DNA from: Hyphomicrobiales bacterium
GTDB taxonomy: Bacteria > Pseudomonadota > Alphaproteobacteria > Rhizobiales > Beijerinckiaceae
DNA: 64,000 nt
Direction: 5' to 3'
NCBI GenBank assembly: GCA_019075865.1
Contig: JAGXAN010000007.1
Location: 182,789 to 246,788 of the forward strand
Translations under genes and position numbers: made by a program
The notes under the pieces: model-generated
What the model was told of the DNA's origin: nothing
Database searches by the model: none
What the model saw: the letters and a program-made list of their open reading frames with translations, nothing else
Shown here: piece by piece, positions 53,881-63,852 of the stretch
Layout of the letters: each line of letters begins with the position of its first letter
Numbering within the stretch: position 1 is the stretch's first letter

Positions 53881-55878
53881 ATGTATAGCGCCATTGTTTT
53901 TTTACCGTTGCTCGGCGCACTGGTTGCCGGTGGTTTTGGGGCGCAACTTGGGGCGCGCAACAGCGAGATCATCACGACCCTGCTGCTGGGTGCGGCGGCC
54001 GTGCTGTCCTGGGTCGCCTTCATCGGAATTGGCTTTGGCCATACGCCAATGAGCGTGCCGGTGATTGCCAACTGGATAAATGTCGGCAGCCTCAAAATTG
54101 ACTGGGCGTTGCGAATCGACACCTTGACCTGTGTCATGCTGGTCGTGGTGACGACGGTATCGAGCCTCGTCCACCTCTATTCCATCGGCTACATGCACGA
54201 GGATCCGTCACGCCAGCGGTTTTTCTCATATTTGTCGCTGTTCACCTTCGCCATGCTGATGCTGGTCACGGCCAATAATCTGGTTCAGATGTTCTTTGGC
54301 TGGGAAGGCGTGGGTCTGGCCTCTTATCTGCTGATCGGCTTCTGGTATGAAAAGCCATCGGCCAATGCGGCGGCGATCAAGGCATTTGTGGTCAATCGCG
54401 TTGGCGATTTCGGCTTTGCGCTTGGCATTTTTCTGCTGTTTGCACTGACCGGCTCGGTTTCCCTCGATACGATATTTGCCGCAGCCCCCGGCATTGCCAC
54501 CAAGACCATTCATGTCTTTGGCATGGACGTAAATGCCATGACTATGGTCTGTCTGTTGCTGTTCATGGGTGCCATGGGCAAATCGGCGCAGATATTCCTG
54601 CACACCTGGTTGCCGGATGCGATGGAGGGCCCAACGCCCGTCTCCGCCCTGATCCACGCCGCCACCATGGTGACGGCCGGGGTGTTCATGGTGGCGCGTT
54701 TGTCGCCGCTTTTTGATCAATCGCCGGTGGCACTGTCATTCGTGATCGTCATCGGCGGATTGACCGCGTTTTTTGCGGCCACCGTCGGACTCGTGCAAAA
54801 CGACATCAAGCGGGTGATTGCCTATTCGACCTGCTCGCAGCTTGGTTACATGTTTGTGGCCATGGGGGCAGGGGGCTATTCGCTGGGCATATTCCACCTG
54901 TTTACCCATGCCTTTTTCAAGGCACTGCTGTTTTTGGGTGCCGGTTCGGTGATCCATGCGATGCACCATGAGCAGGACATGCGCAACATGGGCGGCCTGC
55001 GCAAGGACATTCCTTTCACCTTCTGGATGATGACCATCGGCACTCTGGCGCTCACCGGTTTTCCATTCACCGCCGGTTATTATTCCAAGGATGCGATCAT
55101 CGAGGCGGCTTATGCGTCGCATCGCGATGGCGCGGTATTCGCCTGGCTAATGGTGGTGCTGGCGGCAGGGATGACCAGTTTCTATTCCTGGCGGCTGGTG
55201 TTCATGACCTTTTTTGGCACGCGCGGTGCCAATGCGGTTGCTGGCCATGGCCATGGCGACGATCATGCTGCCCATGGCGATGACCATGCTGACGAGCATG
55301 GCGCGCATCACGCGCCGCATGAATCGCCTATGGTAATGCTGGTGCCCTTGGCCATTCTGGCGCTGGGTGCGCTGGTTGCCGGTTTTGTCTTCAAAAATGC
55401 TTTCATCGGCGAAGGGTTTGGCGAGTTCTGGAAATCGGCGATTTATCTGGCGCCGTCCAACCATCTGCTCAAGGACATGGAGACGGTGCCCGGCTTTATC
55501 AGCCTGTTGCCGACGCTGATGATGCTCGGGGGCTTTGCGGTGGCTTGGCTGATGTATATCCGTTATCCCGGCAGCGCGGCACGGATGGCACAGTCCAACC
55601 GGCTTCTCTACAATTTCCTGCTCAACAAATGGTATTTTGATGAGCTTTATGACTTCCTGTTCGTGCGCCCGGCCTTTTGGCTTGGCCGCCTGTTCTGGAA
55701 GGGTGGCGATGTCACCATTATTGACGGTTTGGGCATAGACAATCTGGCGGCGCGCATTGGCGATGTTTCGGGCCAGGTGGTGCGGCTGCAATCGGGCTAT
55801 GTGTATCATTATGCCTTTGCCATGCTGATTGGGGTCGCTGCGTTTATTTCCTGGTATCTGGTTGGCGGGGTTCATTGA
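53881..55878 (+). CDS. nuoL: NADH-quinone oxidoreductase subunit L
   Basis: The 665-residue antiporter-like subunit at the far end of the membrane arm, with [15 protein letters not shown] (functional Glu), [42 protein letters not shown] in parts, and the lateral C-terminal helix. Between about residues 455 and 481 is a histidine-rich loop ([20 protein letters not shown]...), a feature often present in alphaproteobacterial NuoL. Its stop overlaps the nuoM ATG by one base. Confidence 0.97.
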   Translation: MYSAIVFLPLLGALVAGGFGAQLGARNSEIITTLLLGAAAVLSWVAFIGIGFGHTPMSVPVIANWINVGSLKIDWALRIDTLTCVMLVVVTTVSSLVHLYSIGYMHEDPSRQRFFSYLSLFTFAMLMLVTANNLVQMFFGWEGVGLASYLLIGFWYEKPSANAAAIKAFVVNRVGDFGFALGIFLLFALTGSVSLDTIFAAAPGIATKTIHVFGMDVNAMTMVCLLLFMGAMGKSAQIFLHTWLPDAMEGPTPVSALIHAATMVTAGVFMVARLSPLFDQSPVALSFVIVIGGLTAFFAATVGLVQNDIKRVIAYSTCSQLGYMFVAMGAGGYSLGIFHLFTHAFFKALLFLGAGSVIHAMHHEQDMRNMGGLRKDIPFTFWMMTIGTLALTGFPFTAGYYSKDAIIEAAYASHRDGAVFAWLMVVLAAGMTSFYSWRLVFMTFFGTRGANAVAGHGHGDDHAAHGDDHADEHGAHHAPHESPMVMLVPLAILALGALVAGFVFKNAFIGEGFGEFWKSAIYLAPSNHLLKDMETVPGFISLLPTLMMLGGFAVAWLMYIRYPGSAARMAQSNRLLYNFLLNKWYFDELYDFLFVRPAFWLGRLFWKGGDVTIIDGLGIDNLAARIGDVSGQVVRLQSGYVYHYAFAMLIGVAAFISWYLVGGVH

Positions 55879-57392
55879 TGTTTGGCTTTGGTATTCTCAC
55901 CGGCCTGATTTTCCTGCCACTGGTTGGCGGGGCCTTCATCCTGACTCAGGATGGCAACAGCCAGAGCGGGGCAGGCAATATTCGCTGGGCGGCGCTGCTG
56001 ACCACGCTGTTCACTTTTGTGCTGTCGCTGGTGGCTTGGTCGCGGTTCGATCCGACGACCGCAGCGTTTCAGATGACGGAAAGCCGAAGCTGGTTTGGCG
56101 AGGGGCTCGGGTACCGGCTGGGTGTTGATGGCATTTCCATGCCGTTTGTGCTGCTCACCACCTTCCTTATGCCGTTTTGCATTCTGGCGTCGTGGGAGAC
56201 GATCACCGTCCGCATCAAGGAATATATGATCGCCTTCCTCGTGCTGGAAGCGTTGATGATTGGCGTGTTCTGCGCCCTCGATCTGGTGCTGTTTTACCTG
56301 TTCTTTGAGGGTGGCCTGATCCCGATGTTCCTGATTATCGGGATTTGGGGCGGCAAGCGGCGCATTTATGCGAGCTTCAAGTTCTTCCTCTACACGCTAG
56401 CGGGCTCGCTGCTGATGCTAATCGCGATCATGGCGATGTATGCACAGACCAACACCACCGATATAACGGTGCTGCTGCACACACATTTTGCAGCTTCCAT
56501 GCAGACGTGGCTGTGGCTGGGTTTCTTCGCGTCATTTGCGGTAAAAATGCCTATGTGGCCGGTACATACCTGGTTGCCCGACGCGCATGTGGAAGCACCG
56601 ACAGCCGGCTCCGTGATTCTGGCTGGCATTTTGCTGAAAATGGGCGGTTACGGTTTCATCCGCTTCTCTCTGCCTATGTTCCCGCAGGCGTCGGAATATT
56701 TCGCGCCCATGGTTTTTGCGCTGTCGATCATAGCGATCATTTATACCTCACTGGTTGCGCTGGTGCAGGAGGACATGAAGAAACTGATCGCCTATTCCTC
56801 GGTCGCGCATATGGGCTTTGTGACCATGGGCCTGTTCGCGATGAACCAGCAGGGGGTGCAGGGTGCGGTGTTCCAGATGGTCTCGCATGGTCTGGTGTCG
56901 GGTGCCTTGTTCCTTTGTGTCGGCGTGGTCTATGACCGGATGCACACCCGTGACATTGCTGCCTATGGCGGTCTCGTGAAACGGATGCCGCTCTATGCCG
57001 TGGCGCTGATGGTATTCACCATGGCCAATGTCGGCTTGCCCGGCACGTCGGGGTTTGTGGGTGAGTTTCTCACCCTGATCGGCGCTTTCTCGGCCAATAG
57101 CTGGGTGGCGCTGTTTGCAACCAGCGGCGTGATCCTGTCGGCCGCCTATGCGCTCTATCTTTACCGGCGCGTGATTTTCGGCGTGCTCGACAAGCCTAGC
57201 CTTGCGGGGATCGCCGATCTGTCGGTGCGGGAAATCGTGTTGCTGGTACCGTTGATCGCGCTGACTATTTACTATGGCGTTCATCCTGGCCCGGTGCTCG
57301 ATGCCAGTGCCGTATCCGTCGCCGAACTGGTGAAGAGCTATCACGCTGCGCTTGACCTCACCAAAACCGCTCTCTTATTGCCGGGCCATTGA
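55878..57392 (+). CDS. nuoM: NADH-quinone oxidoreductase subunit M
   Basis: A 504-residue proton-pumping subunit related to antiporters: [18 protein letters not shown] (functional Glu), [37 protein letters not shown] in parts, and [13 protein letters not shown]. The ATG at 55878 shares its A with the nuoL TGA. nuoN starts 1 bp after the stop. Confidence 0.97.
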   Translation: MFGFGILTGLIFLPLVGGAFILTQDGNSQSGAGNIRWAALLTTLFTFVLSLVAWSRFDPTTAAFQMTESRSWFGEGLGYRLGVDGISMPFVLLTTFLMPFCILASWETITVRIKEYMIAFLVLEALMIGVFCALDLVLFYLFFEGGLIPMFLIIGIWGGKRRIYASFKFFLYTLAGSLLMLIAIMAMYAQTNTTDITVLLHTHFAASMQTWLWLGFFASFAVKMPMWPVHTWLPDAHVEAPTAGSVILAGILLKMGGYGFIRFSLPMFPQASEYFAPMVFALSIIAIIYTSLVALVQEDMKKLIAYSSVAHMGFVTMGLFAMNQQGVQGAVFQMVSHGLVSGALFLCVGVVYDRMHTRDIAAYGGLVKRMPLYAVALMVFTMANVGLPGTSGFVGEFLTLIGAFSANSWVALFATSGVILSAAYALYLYRRVIFGVLDKPSLAGIADLSVREIVLLVPLIALTIYYGVHPGPVLDASAVSVAELVKSYHAALDLTKTALLLPGH

Positions 57393-57393
57393 T

Positions 57394-58824
57394 ATGAGTT
57401 TTTCCTTTCAACTCGCACACGCGCTGCCGGAGGCGATTCTGGCCATTGGCGCTCTGGCTCTGGTGCTGGTGGGCGCGCTCGGCGGCCAGAAAAAATCATG
57501 GATCGTGGCTGAACTTTCGATGGCGCTGCTGGGTGCTGCGCTGCTGGCCTGCCTTTTTCAGCCCAAGGCTTCGACCATTCTGTTTCATGGCCTGTTCATT
57601 GATGACGCCTTTGCCCGGTTCATGAAGGTGCTGGCGCTGACGGGTTCTTTGGTTTCCTTGTTGTTTTCGCTGGAATTCCTGCGCGTCAACAAAATGGATA
57701 CATTCGAGTTTCCAGTGCTGATCCTGCTTTCAAGCCTTGGCATGATGATGCTGATATCCAGCAACGGGCTGATGTCGCTGTATCTGGGGCTCGAATTGAT
57801 GTCGCTGGCACTTTATGTGCTGGCCGCATTCCAGCGTGACAACAGCAAGGCCTCTGAAGCGGGATTGAAATATTTCGTGCTCGGCGCGCTGTCTTCGGGA
57901 ATGCTGCTTTATGGCGCGTCCCTGATTTACGGGTTTGCCGGCACCGTCACCTATACCGGCATTGCCGCGGCCATCCATGGCACGGCCAGCATTGGCATCA
58001 TCTTCGGATTGGTGTTTTTGATGACGGGTCTCGCCTTCAAAATGTCGATCGTTCCGTTCCACATGTGGACGCCGGACGTATATGAAGGCGCGCCGACGCC
58101 GATCACCGCGTTTTTTGCCTCGGCACCAAAGATTGCCGCCGTTGCCGTCACCTTGCGCGTGGTCAGCATTGCTTTCCCCGGCATTGTGCCACAATGGCAG
58201 CAGATTGTGGTGTTCATGTCGGTGGCATCGATGGCGCTTGGTGCCTTTGCGGCGATTGGCCAGACCAATATCAAGCGCCTGATGGCCTATTCCTCGATTG
58301 GCCATATGGGTTTTGCGCTTGTCGGCTTGAGCGCCGGCACCCAGCAGGGTGTTGAAGGCGTAATGATCTATATGTCGATTTATCTGGTGATGACCCTTGG
58401 CACTTTTGCCGCGATCCTGTCGATGCGGGCCAACGGGCAGCCCGTTGAGAACATCAGCGATCTTGCCGGGCTTGGCAAAGCCAACAAGCCGATGGCGTTT
58501 TTCCTGGCGATGATGATGCTGTCGCTCGCGGGGATTCCCCCGCTCGCCGGGTTTTTCGCCAAATGGTATGTGTTTGTCGCCGCCGTTCATGCCAAGCTTT
58601 ACCTGATGGCGGTGCTGGGTGTGCTCGCCAGCGCGGTGGCCGCATTTTACTATTTGCGCATCGTCAAGATCATCTATTTTGACGAAGGCGGGCCGGCATT
58701 CGACCCGGCAAGCCGCACCTTGCGCACGGTTCTGGCGGTTGCGGGTGTGTTTGTGCTGGCCTTCTGGTTCTATCCGGCACCGGTTGTGCAGGCGGCGAGC
58801 CTTGCTGCCAAGTCTTTGTTCTAA
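57394..58824 (+). CDS. nuoN: NADH-quinone oxidoreductase subunit N
   Basis: A 476-residue third antiporter-like subunit: GLELMSLALYVLAAFQR, GLAFKMSIVPFHMWTPDVYEGAPTPITAFFASAPK in parts, and YSSIGHMGFALVG. The ATG at 57394 (MSFSFQLA) is 1 bp after nuoM, and the birA frame begins within its last codons. It completes the distal part of complex I encoded here. Confidence 0.97.
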   Translation: MSFSFQLAHALPEAILAIGALALVLVGALGGQKKSWIVAELSMALLGAALLACLFQPKASTILFHGLFIDDAFARFMKVLALTGSLVSLLFSLEFLRVNKMDTFEFPVLILLSSLGMMMLISSNGLMSLYLGLELMSLALYVLAAFQRDNSKASEAGLKYFVLGALSSGMLLYGASLIYGFAGTVTYTGIAAAIHGTASIGIIFGLVFLMTGLAFKMSIVPFHMWTPDVYEGAPTPITAFFASAPKIAAVAVTLRVVSIAFPGIVPQWQQIVVFMSVASMALGAFAAIGQTNIKRLMAYSSIGHMGFALVGLSAGTQQGVEGVMIYMSIYLVMTLGTFAAILSMRANGQPVENISDLAGLGKANKPMAFFLAMMMLSLAGIPPLAGFFAKWYVFVAAVHAKLYLMAVLGVLASAVAAFYYLRIVKIIYFDEGGPAFDPASRTLRTVLAVAGVFVLAFWFYPAPVVQAASLAAKSLF

Positions 58825-59593
58825 GGGTGCGGGTATCGACATAAACAGCTTTTCAGCTCCCCATATCGAGCGCCACGACAGCCTTGGATCGACCAATGAC
58901 AGGGCCATGGAATTGGCTCGAACCGGCAATCCCGGGCCAATTTGGGTTGTCGCGGACGAGCAAACCGGTGGACGGGGACGGCATGGCCGTGTCTGGATTG
59001 CGCCGCGCGGCAATTTGAATGCCAGCCTGCTGCTGATCGATCCCGCGCCGCCAGCCCGATTGCCGGAACTGGGCTTTGTCGCAGGTGTGGCGCTGGCGCA
59101 AGCGCTGCATGATACACTGGGCGGAGACCGCGATCTGAAAATCAAATGGCCCAATGACATGGTCTACAAGGGTGCCAAACTCTCGGGACTGATGCTGGAA
59201 GGCTCGCGTCTGGCGGACGGGAACCAGGTCTGCATCATCGGCATTGGCGTGAATTGCGAAGATACCCCGCTTGACATTGGCTATGCGGCCACCAATCTAA
59301 CCAAAGTCGCGGGGCGAACCATCAAGGCTGGCGAAATCTTGGCGCGTTTGACGCATGCCATGGATCGTGAACTGGGCCTTTACGCGCGCGGCGCAAATTT
59401 TGGCTATATCCGCGAGCGCTGGTTGGGTTTTGCCGCAGGCCTTGGCGGCACGTTGCGCGTGCAGTCAGGCCAGCGCACGACCGAAGGCCGATTCGAAACA
59501 ATAGACAGCGCCGGACGCCTGGTTTTGAAAACCGATGGCGGACGCGTGGCGATCGAGGCGGGGGACGTGTTTTTGCCAAACGCGCATGCTTGA
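58802..59593 (+). CDS. birA: Biotin--[acetyl-CoA-carboxylase] ligase, repressor-free form
   Basis: A class I biotin protein ligase without the N-terminal DNA-binding domain: HDSLGSTNDRAMELA, the biotinyl-AMP loop DEQTGGRGRHGRVW, IKWPNDMVYKGAKLSGLMLE and GIGVNC. It activates biotin and attaches it to carboxylase carrier proteins. No ATG exists upstream of the conserved start; a TTG at 58802 inside nuoN is the only ordinary start codon, so the exact beginning is uncertain. The nuoN-birA-rnj order is common in Hyphomicrobiales. Confidence 0.9.
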   Translation: MLPSLCSKGAGIDINSFSAPHIERHDSLGSTNDRAMELARTGNPGPIWVVADEQTGGRGRHGRVWIAPRGNLNASLLLIDPAPPARLPELGFVAGVALAQALHDTLGGDRDLKIKWPNDMVYKGAKLSGLMLEGSRLADGNQVCIIGIGVNCEDTPLDIGYAATNLTKVAGRTIKAGEILARLTHAMDRELGLYARGANFGYIRERWLGFAAGLGGTLRVQSGQRTTEGRFETIDSAGRLVLKTDGGRVAIEAGDVFLPNAHA

Positions 59594-59652
59594 CCTCATC
59601 CAAATTCAATGACCAAAACTATCCTTAAAGAAAAATACGAAAGCAGGAAAAT

Positions 59653-61323
59653 ATGAATACTCACACCGATGAACTCGTTTTTGTGCCGCTTGGCGGCCTT
59701 GGCGAGATCGGAATGAATGCGGCGCTTTACGGCTTTGGCCCGAAATCCCGCCGCAAATGGCTGATGGTGGATTGCGGTGTCGCATTTGCCGGCCCAGATT
59801 TGCCAGGCATTGATCTGATCGTGCCAGATGTCGCTTTTATCGACAAGATTCGCCGCGATCTGGTGGGGTTGATCATCACCCATGCCCATGAGGACCATAT
59901 CGGCGCTGTGCCGGATTTGTGGCCCCGTCTTGGTTGCAATGTCTATGCGACCCCGTTTGCCGCCGGGCTTTTGGAGACCAAGCGTCTTTCCGAGCCAGGC
60001 GCGCCCAAGGTGCCGCTGCATATCGTGCCGCAAGGGGGCAGGGTGGTGCTTGGCCCCTTCGATATTGAATTCATCCCGGTGGCGCATTCGATTCCCGAAG
60101 GTTGCGCGCTGGCGATTCGCACGACGCATGGCACGGTTATTCACACCGGCGACTGGAAGATCGATGAGACGCCCATGGTCGGCCTGCCGACTGATTCGGT
60201 GCGGCTGCGCGAAATTGGCGACGAGGGCGTGCTCGCAATGGTTTGCGACTCCACGAATATCCTGCGTGATGGCGTTAGCCCCTCCGAGACCGAAGTCGCC
60301 GCAACCATTGCCGAATTGGTGAAAAACGCGCCGCAGCGGGTGCTGGTGACAACCTTTGCTTCCAACATTGCCCGGGTTCGGGCGGTGGCATTGGCTGCAG
60401 CGGCGGCGGGACGCTCCGTGATGGTGGCTGGTCGGGCGCTGGACCGGGCGATTGCGGTTGCGCGCGAGTGCGGCTATCTCGATGGCGTGCCGGCATTTGC
60501 TTCGCTGGACAATTATCGCAACATTCCACGCTCGAAGACGGTCATTCTGGCAACCGGCAGCCAGGGTGAATTGCGGGCGGCCATGGCGCGGATTGCGTTG
60601 AACGAGCACCCGGACATTACGCTGGCGCCCGGCGATCAGGTGATTTTCTCGTCGCGACCGATTCCGGGCAACGAGAAAGAAATCAACCATGTCATCAATG
60701 GACTGGTGGATCAGGGCGTTGAGGTCATCACCGATCGCGTGGCGCTTGTGCATGTCTCGGGGCATCCAAGACGCCAGGAAGTGGCGCAGATGTATGATTG
60801 GGTGCGCCCCAACATTGCCATTCCGGCGCATGGCGAGGGCTTGCACCTGGCCGAACACGCCAATTTTGCAAGGGCACGCGGTGTGCCCAATGTGGTGAAG
60901 GCCCATAATGGCGACGTGGTGCTTTTGGCCCCCGGCAAGCCTGGCATTATCGATGAAGTGCCGCATGGCCGCTTGCTCAAGGACGGCAATTTGCTGATCA
61001 GCGGGCGTGACGAGGTTTTGGGCCAGCGCAACAAACTGGCATTTGCCGGCATTATCACCATAGCCTTTGCCATTGACAGCAAAGGGCATTTGGCGGGCGA
61101 CCCGGATGTGGTGCTGATGGGCGTGCCACAAACCAGCAAAGACGGCCGCGCCATGGATGAAATCGTCGACGATGCGGTGTTTGCGACTTTGGACAAATTG
61201 CCGCGTGGCAAGAAACGTGATGCAGATGGCGCCTCCACCGCGGTAGAACGGGCCGTGCGCAGCGCTGTCAATGCCGCATGGGGCAAAAAGCCGGTGGTGC
61301 ACGTATTGGTGGTGGAGGTTTGA
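59653..61323 (+). CDS. rnj: Ribonuclease J
   Basis: A 556-residue beta-CASP metallo-beta-lactamase RNase. The zinc motif HAHEDHIG lies at residues 77-84, with PVAHSIPE, HTGDWKID, CDSTN, TTFASNIARV and the SGHPRRQE motif following. It has 5'-exonuclease and endonuclease activity and takes part in mRNA decay and rRNA processing. Its TGA overlaps the next ATG (TGATG). Confidence 0.95.
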   Translation: MNTHTDELVFVPLGGLGEIGMNAALYGFGPKSRRKWLMVDCGVAFAGPDLPGIDLIVPDVAFIDKIRRDLVGLIITHAHEDHIGAVPDLWPRLGCNVYATPFAAGLLETKRLSEPGAPKVPLHIVPQGGRVVLGPFDIEFIPVAHSIPEGCALAIRTTHGTVIHTGDWKIDETPMVGLPTDSVRLREIGDEGVLAMVCDSTNILRDGVSPSETEVAATIAELVKNAPQRVLVTTFASNIARVRAVALAAAAAGRSVMVAGRALDRAIAVARECGYLDGVPAFASLDNYRNIPRSKTVILATGSQGELRAAMARIALNEHPDITLAPGDQVIFSSRPIPGNEKEINHVINGLVDQGVEVITDRVALVHVSGHPRRQEVAQMYDWVRPNIAIPAHGEGLHLAEHANFARARGVPNVVKAHNGDVVLLAPGKPGIIDEVPHGRLLKDGNLLISGRDEVLGQRNKLAFAGIITIAFAIDSKGHLAGDPDVVLMGVPQTSKDGRAMDEIVDDAVFATLDKLPRGKKRDADGASTAVERAVRSAVNAAWGKKPVVHVLVVEV

Positions 61324-61727
61324 TGATTGGTCGCTTGAACCATGTGGCGATTGTTGTGCGCGATCTGGACGCGTCAACAGCGCTCTATCGGGATGTGCTG
61401 GGCGCGCAAGTGTCGCAGCGCATGGCTTTGCCAGCGCACGGCGTGAGCGTGGTGTTTGTGGAATTGCCCAACAGCAAGGTGGAACTGCTGGAGCCTTTGG
61501 GCGCGGATTCGCCCATCGCCAAGTTTCTGGAAAGCAACCCCAATGGCGGCATGCATCATATCTGCTATGAAGTGGATGATATTCTGGCAGCGCGGGATCG
61601 TCTGAAAGCCAATGGCGCGCGGGTGTTGGGGGATGGCACGCCAAAAATTGGCGCGCATAACAAGCCCGTGCTGTTTCTGCACCCCAAAGATTTCAATGGC
61701 ACCTTGATCGAACTGGAGCAGGCATGA
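61323..61727 (+). CDS. mce: Methylmalonyl-CoA epimerase
   Basis: A 134-residue glyoxalase/VOC-fold protein: IGRLNHVAIVVRDLDASTALYRDVLGA (metal His), VVFVELPNSKVELLEPLG, GGMHHICYEVDD and FLHPKDFNGTLIELEQ. It interconverts the epimers of methylmalonyl-CoA for propionate use. The ATG overlaps the rnj stop and its own stop overlaps the DUF1467 start. The methylmalonyl-CoA mutase is not in the window. Confidence 0.94.
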   Translation: MIGRLNHVAIVVRDLDASTALYRDVLGAQVSQRMALPAHGVSVVFVELPNSKVELLEPLGADSPIAKFLESNPNGGMHHICYEVDDILAARDRLKANGARVLGDGTPKIGAHNKPVLFLHPKDFNGTLIELEQA

Positions 61728-61969
61728 ACCTTTTCGAGCCCTTCGGCACCGTCATGGGTATCGCAATTTACCTGACAATCTGGTGGATGACGCTGTTCAG
61801 CGTTCTGCCGTTTGGGGTAAATTCGCAAAGTGAGTCGCCAGAATTCCAGCAGGGCACTGACCCCGGTGCGCCAGCGGTGCCGCGCCTGCTGCGCAAGGCC
61901 CTGATAACCACGATCATTTCAGCCGTTATTTTTGCTGGCATTCTGATTTTTACACGCTATAACCACTAA
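61724..61969 (+). CDS. DUF1467 small membrane protein
   Basis: An 81-residue protein with two membrane helices (about residues 10-30 and 58-77) and the family features YLTIWWMTLFSVLPFGV between them. DUF1467 follows mce in many alphaproteobacteria; its function is unknown. It overlaps mce by 4 bp (ATGA) and ends the nuoJ-DUF1467 run. Confidence 0.9.
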   Translation: MNLFEPFGTVMGIAIYLTIWWMTLFSVLPFGVNSQSESPEFQQGTDPGAPAVPRLLRKALITTIISAVIFAGILIFTRYNH

Positions 61970-62049
61970 AGTCATGCGGGGATGGTGCTCCGCACGGCAC
62001 AAATGTCCTTGGCCTGTTTCGTTGGCCTTGCGGGCATCCTCCCTTGCGG

Positions 62050-62125
62050 GAGCGCGTAGCTCAGTCGGTAGAGCATCTGACTTTTAATCAGAGGGTCATG
62101 GGTTCGAATCCCATCGCGCTCACCA
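62050..62125 (+). tRNA. tRNA-Lys (anticodon TTT)
   Basis: Acceptor GAGCGCG/CGCGCTC, D-arm AGCTCAGTCGGTAGAGC, anticodon stem TCTGA/TCAGA with loop CTTTTAA giving TTT, T-arm GGGTTCGAATCCC, discriminator A and an encoded CCA. It reads AAA and AAG. Accessory genes begin directly downstream. Confidence 0.97.
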
Positions 62126-62291
62126 CTCATTATAATGATAGGTGGTGATGGGGCAGGGTAGGCGAATTGGGTTTGGTATCCACCTACGTTTGCTTGGTCA
62201 AAATAGGAATTTGATATTTCTTCTGTTATTCGCGCTCATGAGACGTATTATCAGTGGCACGGATTTTGAAACTGACATAAGTATTATAGGC

Positions 62292-62843
62292 ATGAGCGCC
62301 ACCCCCTATGATCCGAAAATTATATGTAATGTCATGCTTGATGAGGCAGCCCATCAGGGCTTGGTGGTTACAAATTTGGCGCTTCAGAAGTTGTTGTATT
62401 TCGCTCATGCGCATCACCTGATTGAAACTAAGCAGCCCTTAGTGCAAGGGTACTTCGAGGCATGGCAGTATGGGCCTGTGCATCCAGCCGCTTATAAAGC
62501 ATTTAAAGCCGCCGGGAATCGTCCAATCAATTTTAAAGCAGAACGACAGGAGCCTCTCTCCGGAAGGATGCAGCCTATTGCTGATGAGGTAAGCGCGACA
62601 GTTAGGCACTTGGTCGTACGTGTGATCACGTCTTACGGGAGGCTCACACCTGGTCGTCTCGTGGAAATTTCTCATGCAAGGGATGCGCCGTGGCATTTTG
62701 TTGTGGACACAGCAAGAACATCTATGGCTTTTGGCCTACGAATCAGCGATTCTGCAATTCTAGAGCGCTTCAAATTTCACAAGGTTAGCGTTGGAGCCGA
62801 GCCTTTGGCAGGAGAGCCCATTGAAGATTCCCCATTTGCATAG
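62292..62843 (+). CDS. Panacea-domain (DUF4065/SocA-like) antitoxin
   Basis: The protein has the family hallmarks LVVTNLALQKLLYFAHAHHL, FEAWQYGPVHPAAYKAF and TPGRLVEISHARDAPWHF. Panacea proteins are antitoxins for many unrelated toxins; SocA of Caulobacter is a proteolytic adaptor for SocB. The ATG at 62292 gives 183 residues; an upstream in-frame ATG at 62238 is possible. It overlaps the next gene by 23 bp. Codon use is more A/T-rich than the housekeeping genes, and it lies just after tRNA-Lys, both signs of transfer. Confidence 0.88.
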   Translation: MSATPYDPKIICNVMLDEAAHQGLVVTNLALQKLLYFAHAHHLIETKQPLVQGYFEAWQYGPVHPAAYKAFKAAGNRPINFKAERQEPLSGRMQPIADEVSATVRHLVVRVITSYGRLTPGRLVEISHARDAPWHFVVDTARTSMAFGLRISDSAILERFKFHKVSVGAEPLAGEPIEDSPFA

Positions 62844-63546
62844 TTTAGATTTAGCTCGCATAGCACCTTTAACAATAGAACAAAAGCGAATTGAGTTGAG
62901 GCGCTTGAAAGAAGGCCGCCCTCCATATTCTTATAAGCCAGTCCGACTATCATTGCCGGAAATTCTCAATGTAGACGCTGGCCCATTAGGTATCGTTCCT
63001 CGGGCCCCTTATGAGCAAGTTGCTAAAGAAATCGAGCGGCAATCCACTTCCGAGGCAGAAAAGAATGCCAATTTGACGTTGGCTTCTACATTATACAAAT
63101 ACGTCGATAGCAACGGTCTAAGCGGACGCCGGAACGAATTTTTTCCGCTTGTGATCGGCACAACTGTAAAGGTTTCGTACTGGGTGCCCGCAGTTGTGGC
63201 GCTGGATGGTCGTCCTACAGTGCTCTTCATTGACCCGCGTCGGACAAAAAAGCTGACCGAAGTTAGTCGCCGCTTTGTATTATCAGTAATGAACCAGCGC
63301 ATTCGCGTGGCTGATCCAGATTATAGTGAGGTTGAATTAGCGATCATGCAGTTTAATGGGGATAAAAAAGATAAAACCCTTAGAATCCCTAAGATTCATA
63401 CCGCCGCTGGAATTTCTTTGTTTGATTATGACACGATCAATTCAATGATCAAAGAGACATATAAAATACTGCGCGAAGTGTGGGTTGAACGTGAAGAATT
63501 GCAAAAACGGGACACGAGACGGCCTACGGCTGGAGGCTTCTTTTAG
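62821..63546 (+). CDS. Unrecognised protein, putative toxin partner of Panacea antitoxin
   Basis: I do not recognise this 241-residue protein. It starts at TTG 62821 (MKIPHLHSLD) with GGAG six bases ahead, within the end of the antitoxin gene. The N-terminal part is helical and charged (TIEQKRIELRRLKEG), the middle strongly beta-like with conserved-looking VVALDGRPTVLFIDPRRTKKLTE in parts, and the end helical (MIKETYKILREVWVEREE). No signal peptide or membrane helix is seen. The overlap with a Panacea gene suggests a toxin, but no catalytic motif can be named. Confidence 0.75.
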   Translation: MKIPHLHSLDLARIAPLTIEQKRIELRRLKEGRPPYSYKPVRLSLPEILNVDAGPLGIVPRAPYEQVAKEIERQSTSEAEKNANLTLASTLYKYVDSNGLSGRRNEFFPLVIGTTVKVSYWVPAVVALDGRPTVLFIDPRRTKKLTEVSRRFVLSVMNQRIRVADPDYSEVELAIMQFNGDKKDKTLRIPKIHTAAGISLFDYDTINSMIKETYKILREVWVEREELQKRDTRRPTAGGFF

Positions 63547-63852
63547 AGTCCCTAGACCTCGTATAATTGAAATTTTTTCGGGTTCAGGACAAAAGATAGA
63601 TCATAATTTATTTTGCGTCGATTTTGCGAGCGTTCCCGAGTAGTTTGGAAGCACTTCGTTGTCTCGGGAGGGCCTTTTGAGTGGCCCTTATTCGCGCTAT
63701 AATTTATACTGGCGATATGGCTTCCCCAACTCCACCGCCATCCGGCCCCCATTGCATCGCGTGACCAAAGGCGCATAGTTTGCGGGGTGGGGCCTTTGTG
63801 AGTCTGGATGATCGTTTGCGGCAGGTTCAAGAGCCAATGAGTGCTGTGGAGG
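63547..63852. other. Intergenic region before IS66-like element
   Basis: No gene is supported. AGGGCC/GGCCCT (63669-63688) forms a 6-bp hairpin that could end the preceding transcript, though only two Ts follow. A TATAAT lies at 63698 without a convincing -35. CAAAGGC and GCCTTTG form an inverted repeat around 63765-63800. The small minus-strand frames here have no recognisable product. Confidence 0.5.

Noticed and set aside
59596..61644. 682-codon open frame antisense to ribonuclease J
   Set aside because: It lies wholly opposite rnj and mce, has the His/Gln/Arg-rich composition expected from reading a GC-rich gene backwards, and matches no family.
63765..63800. CAAAGGC/GCCTTTG inverted repeat
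   Set aside because: The arms are 7 bp with a long loop and no T-tract; too weak to call a terminator or operator.
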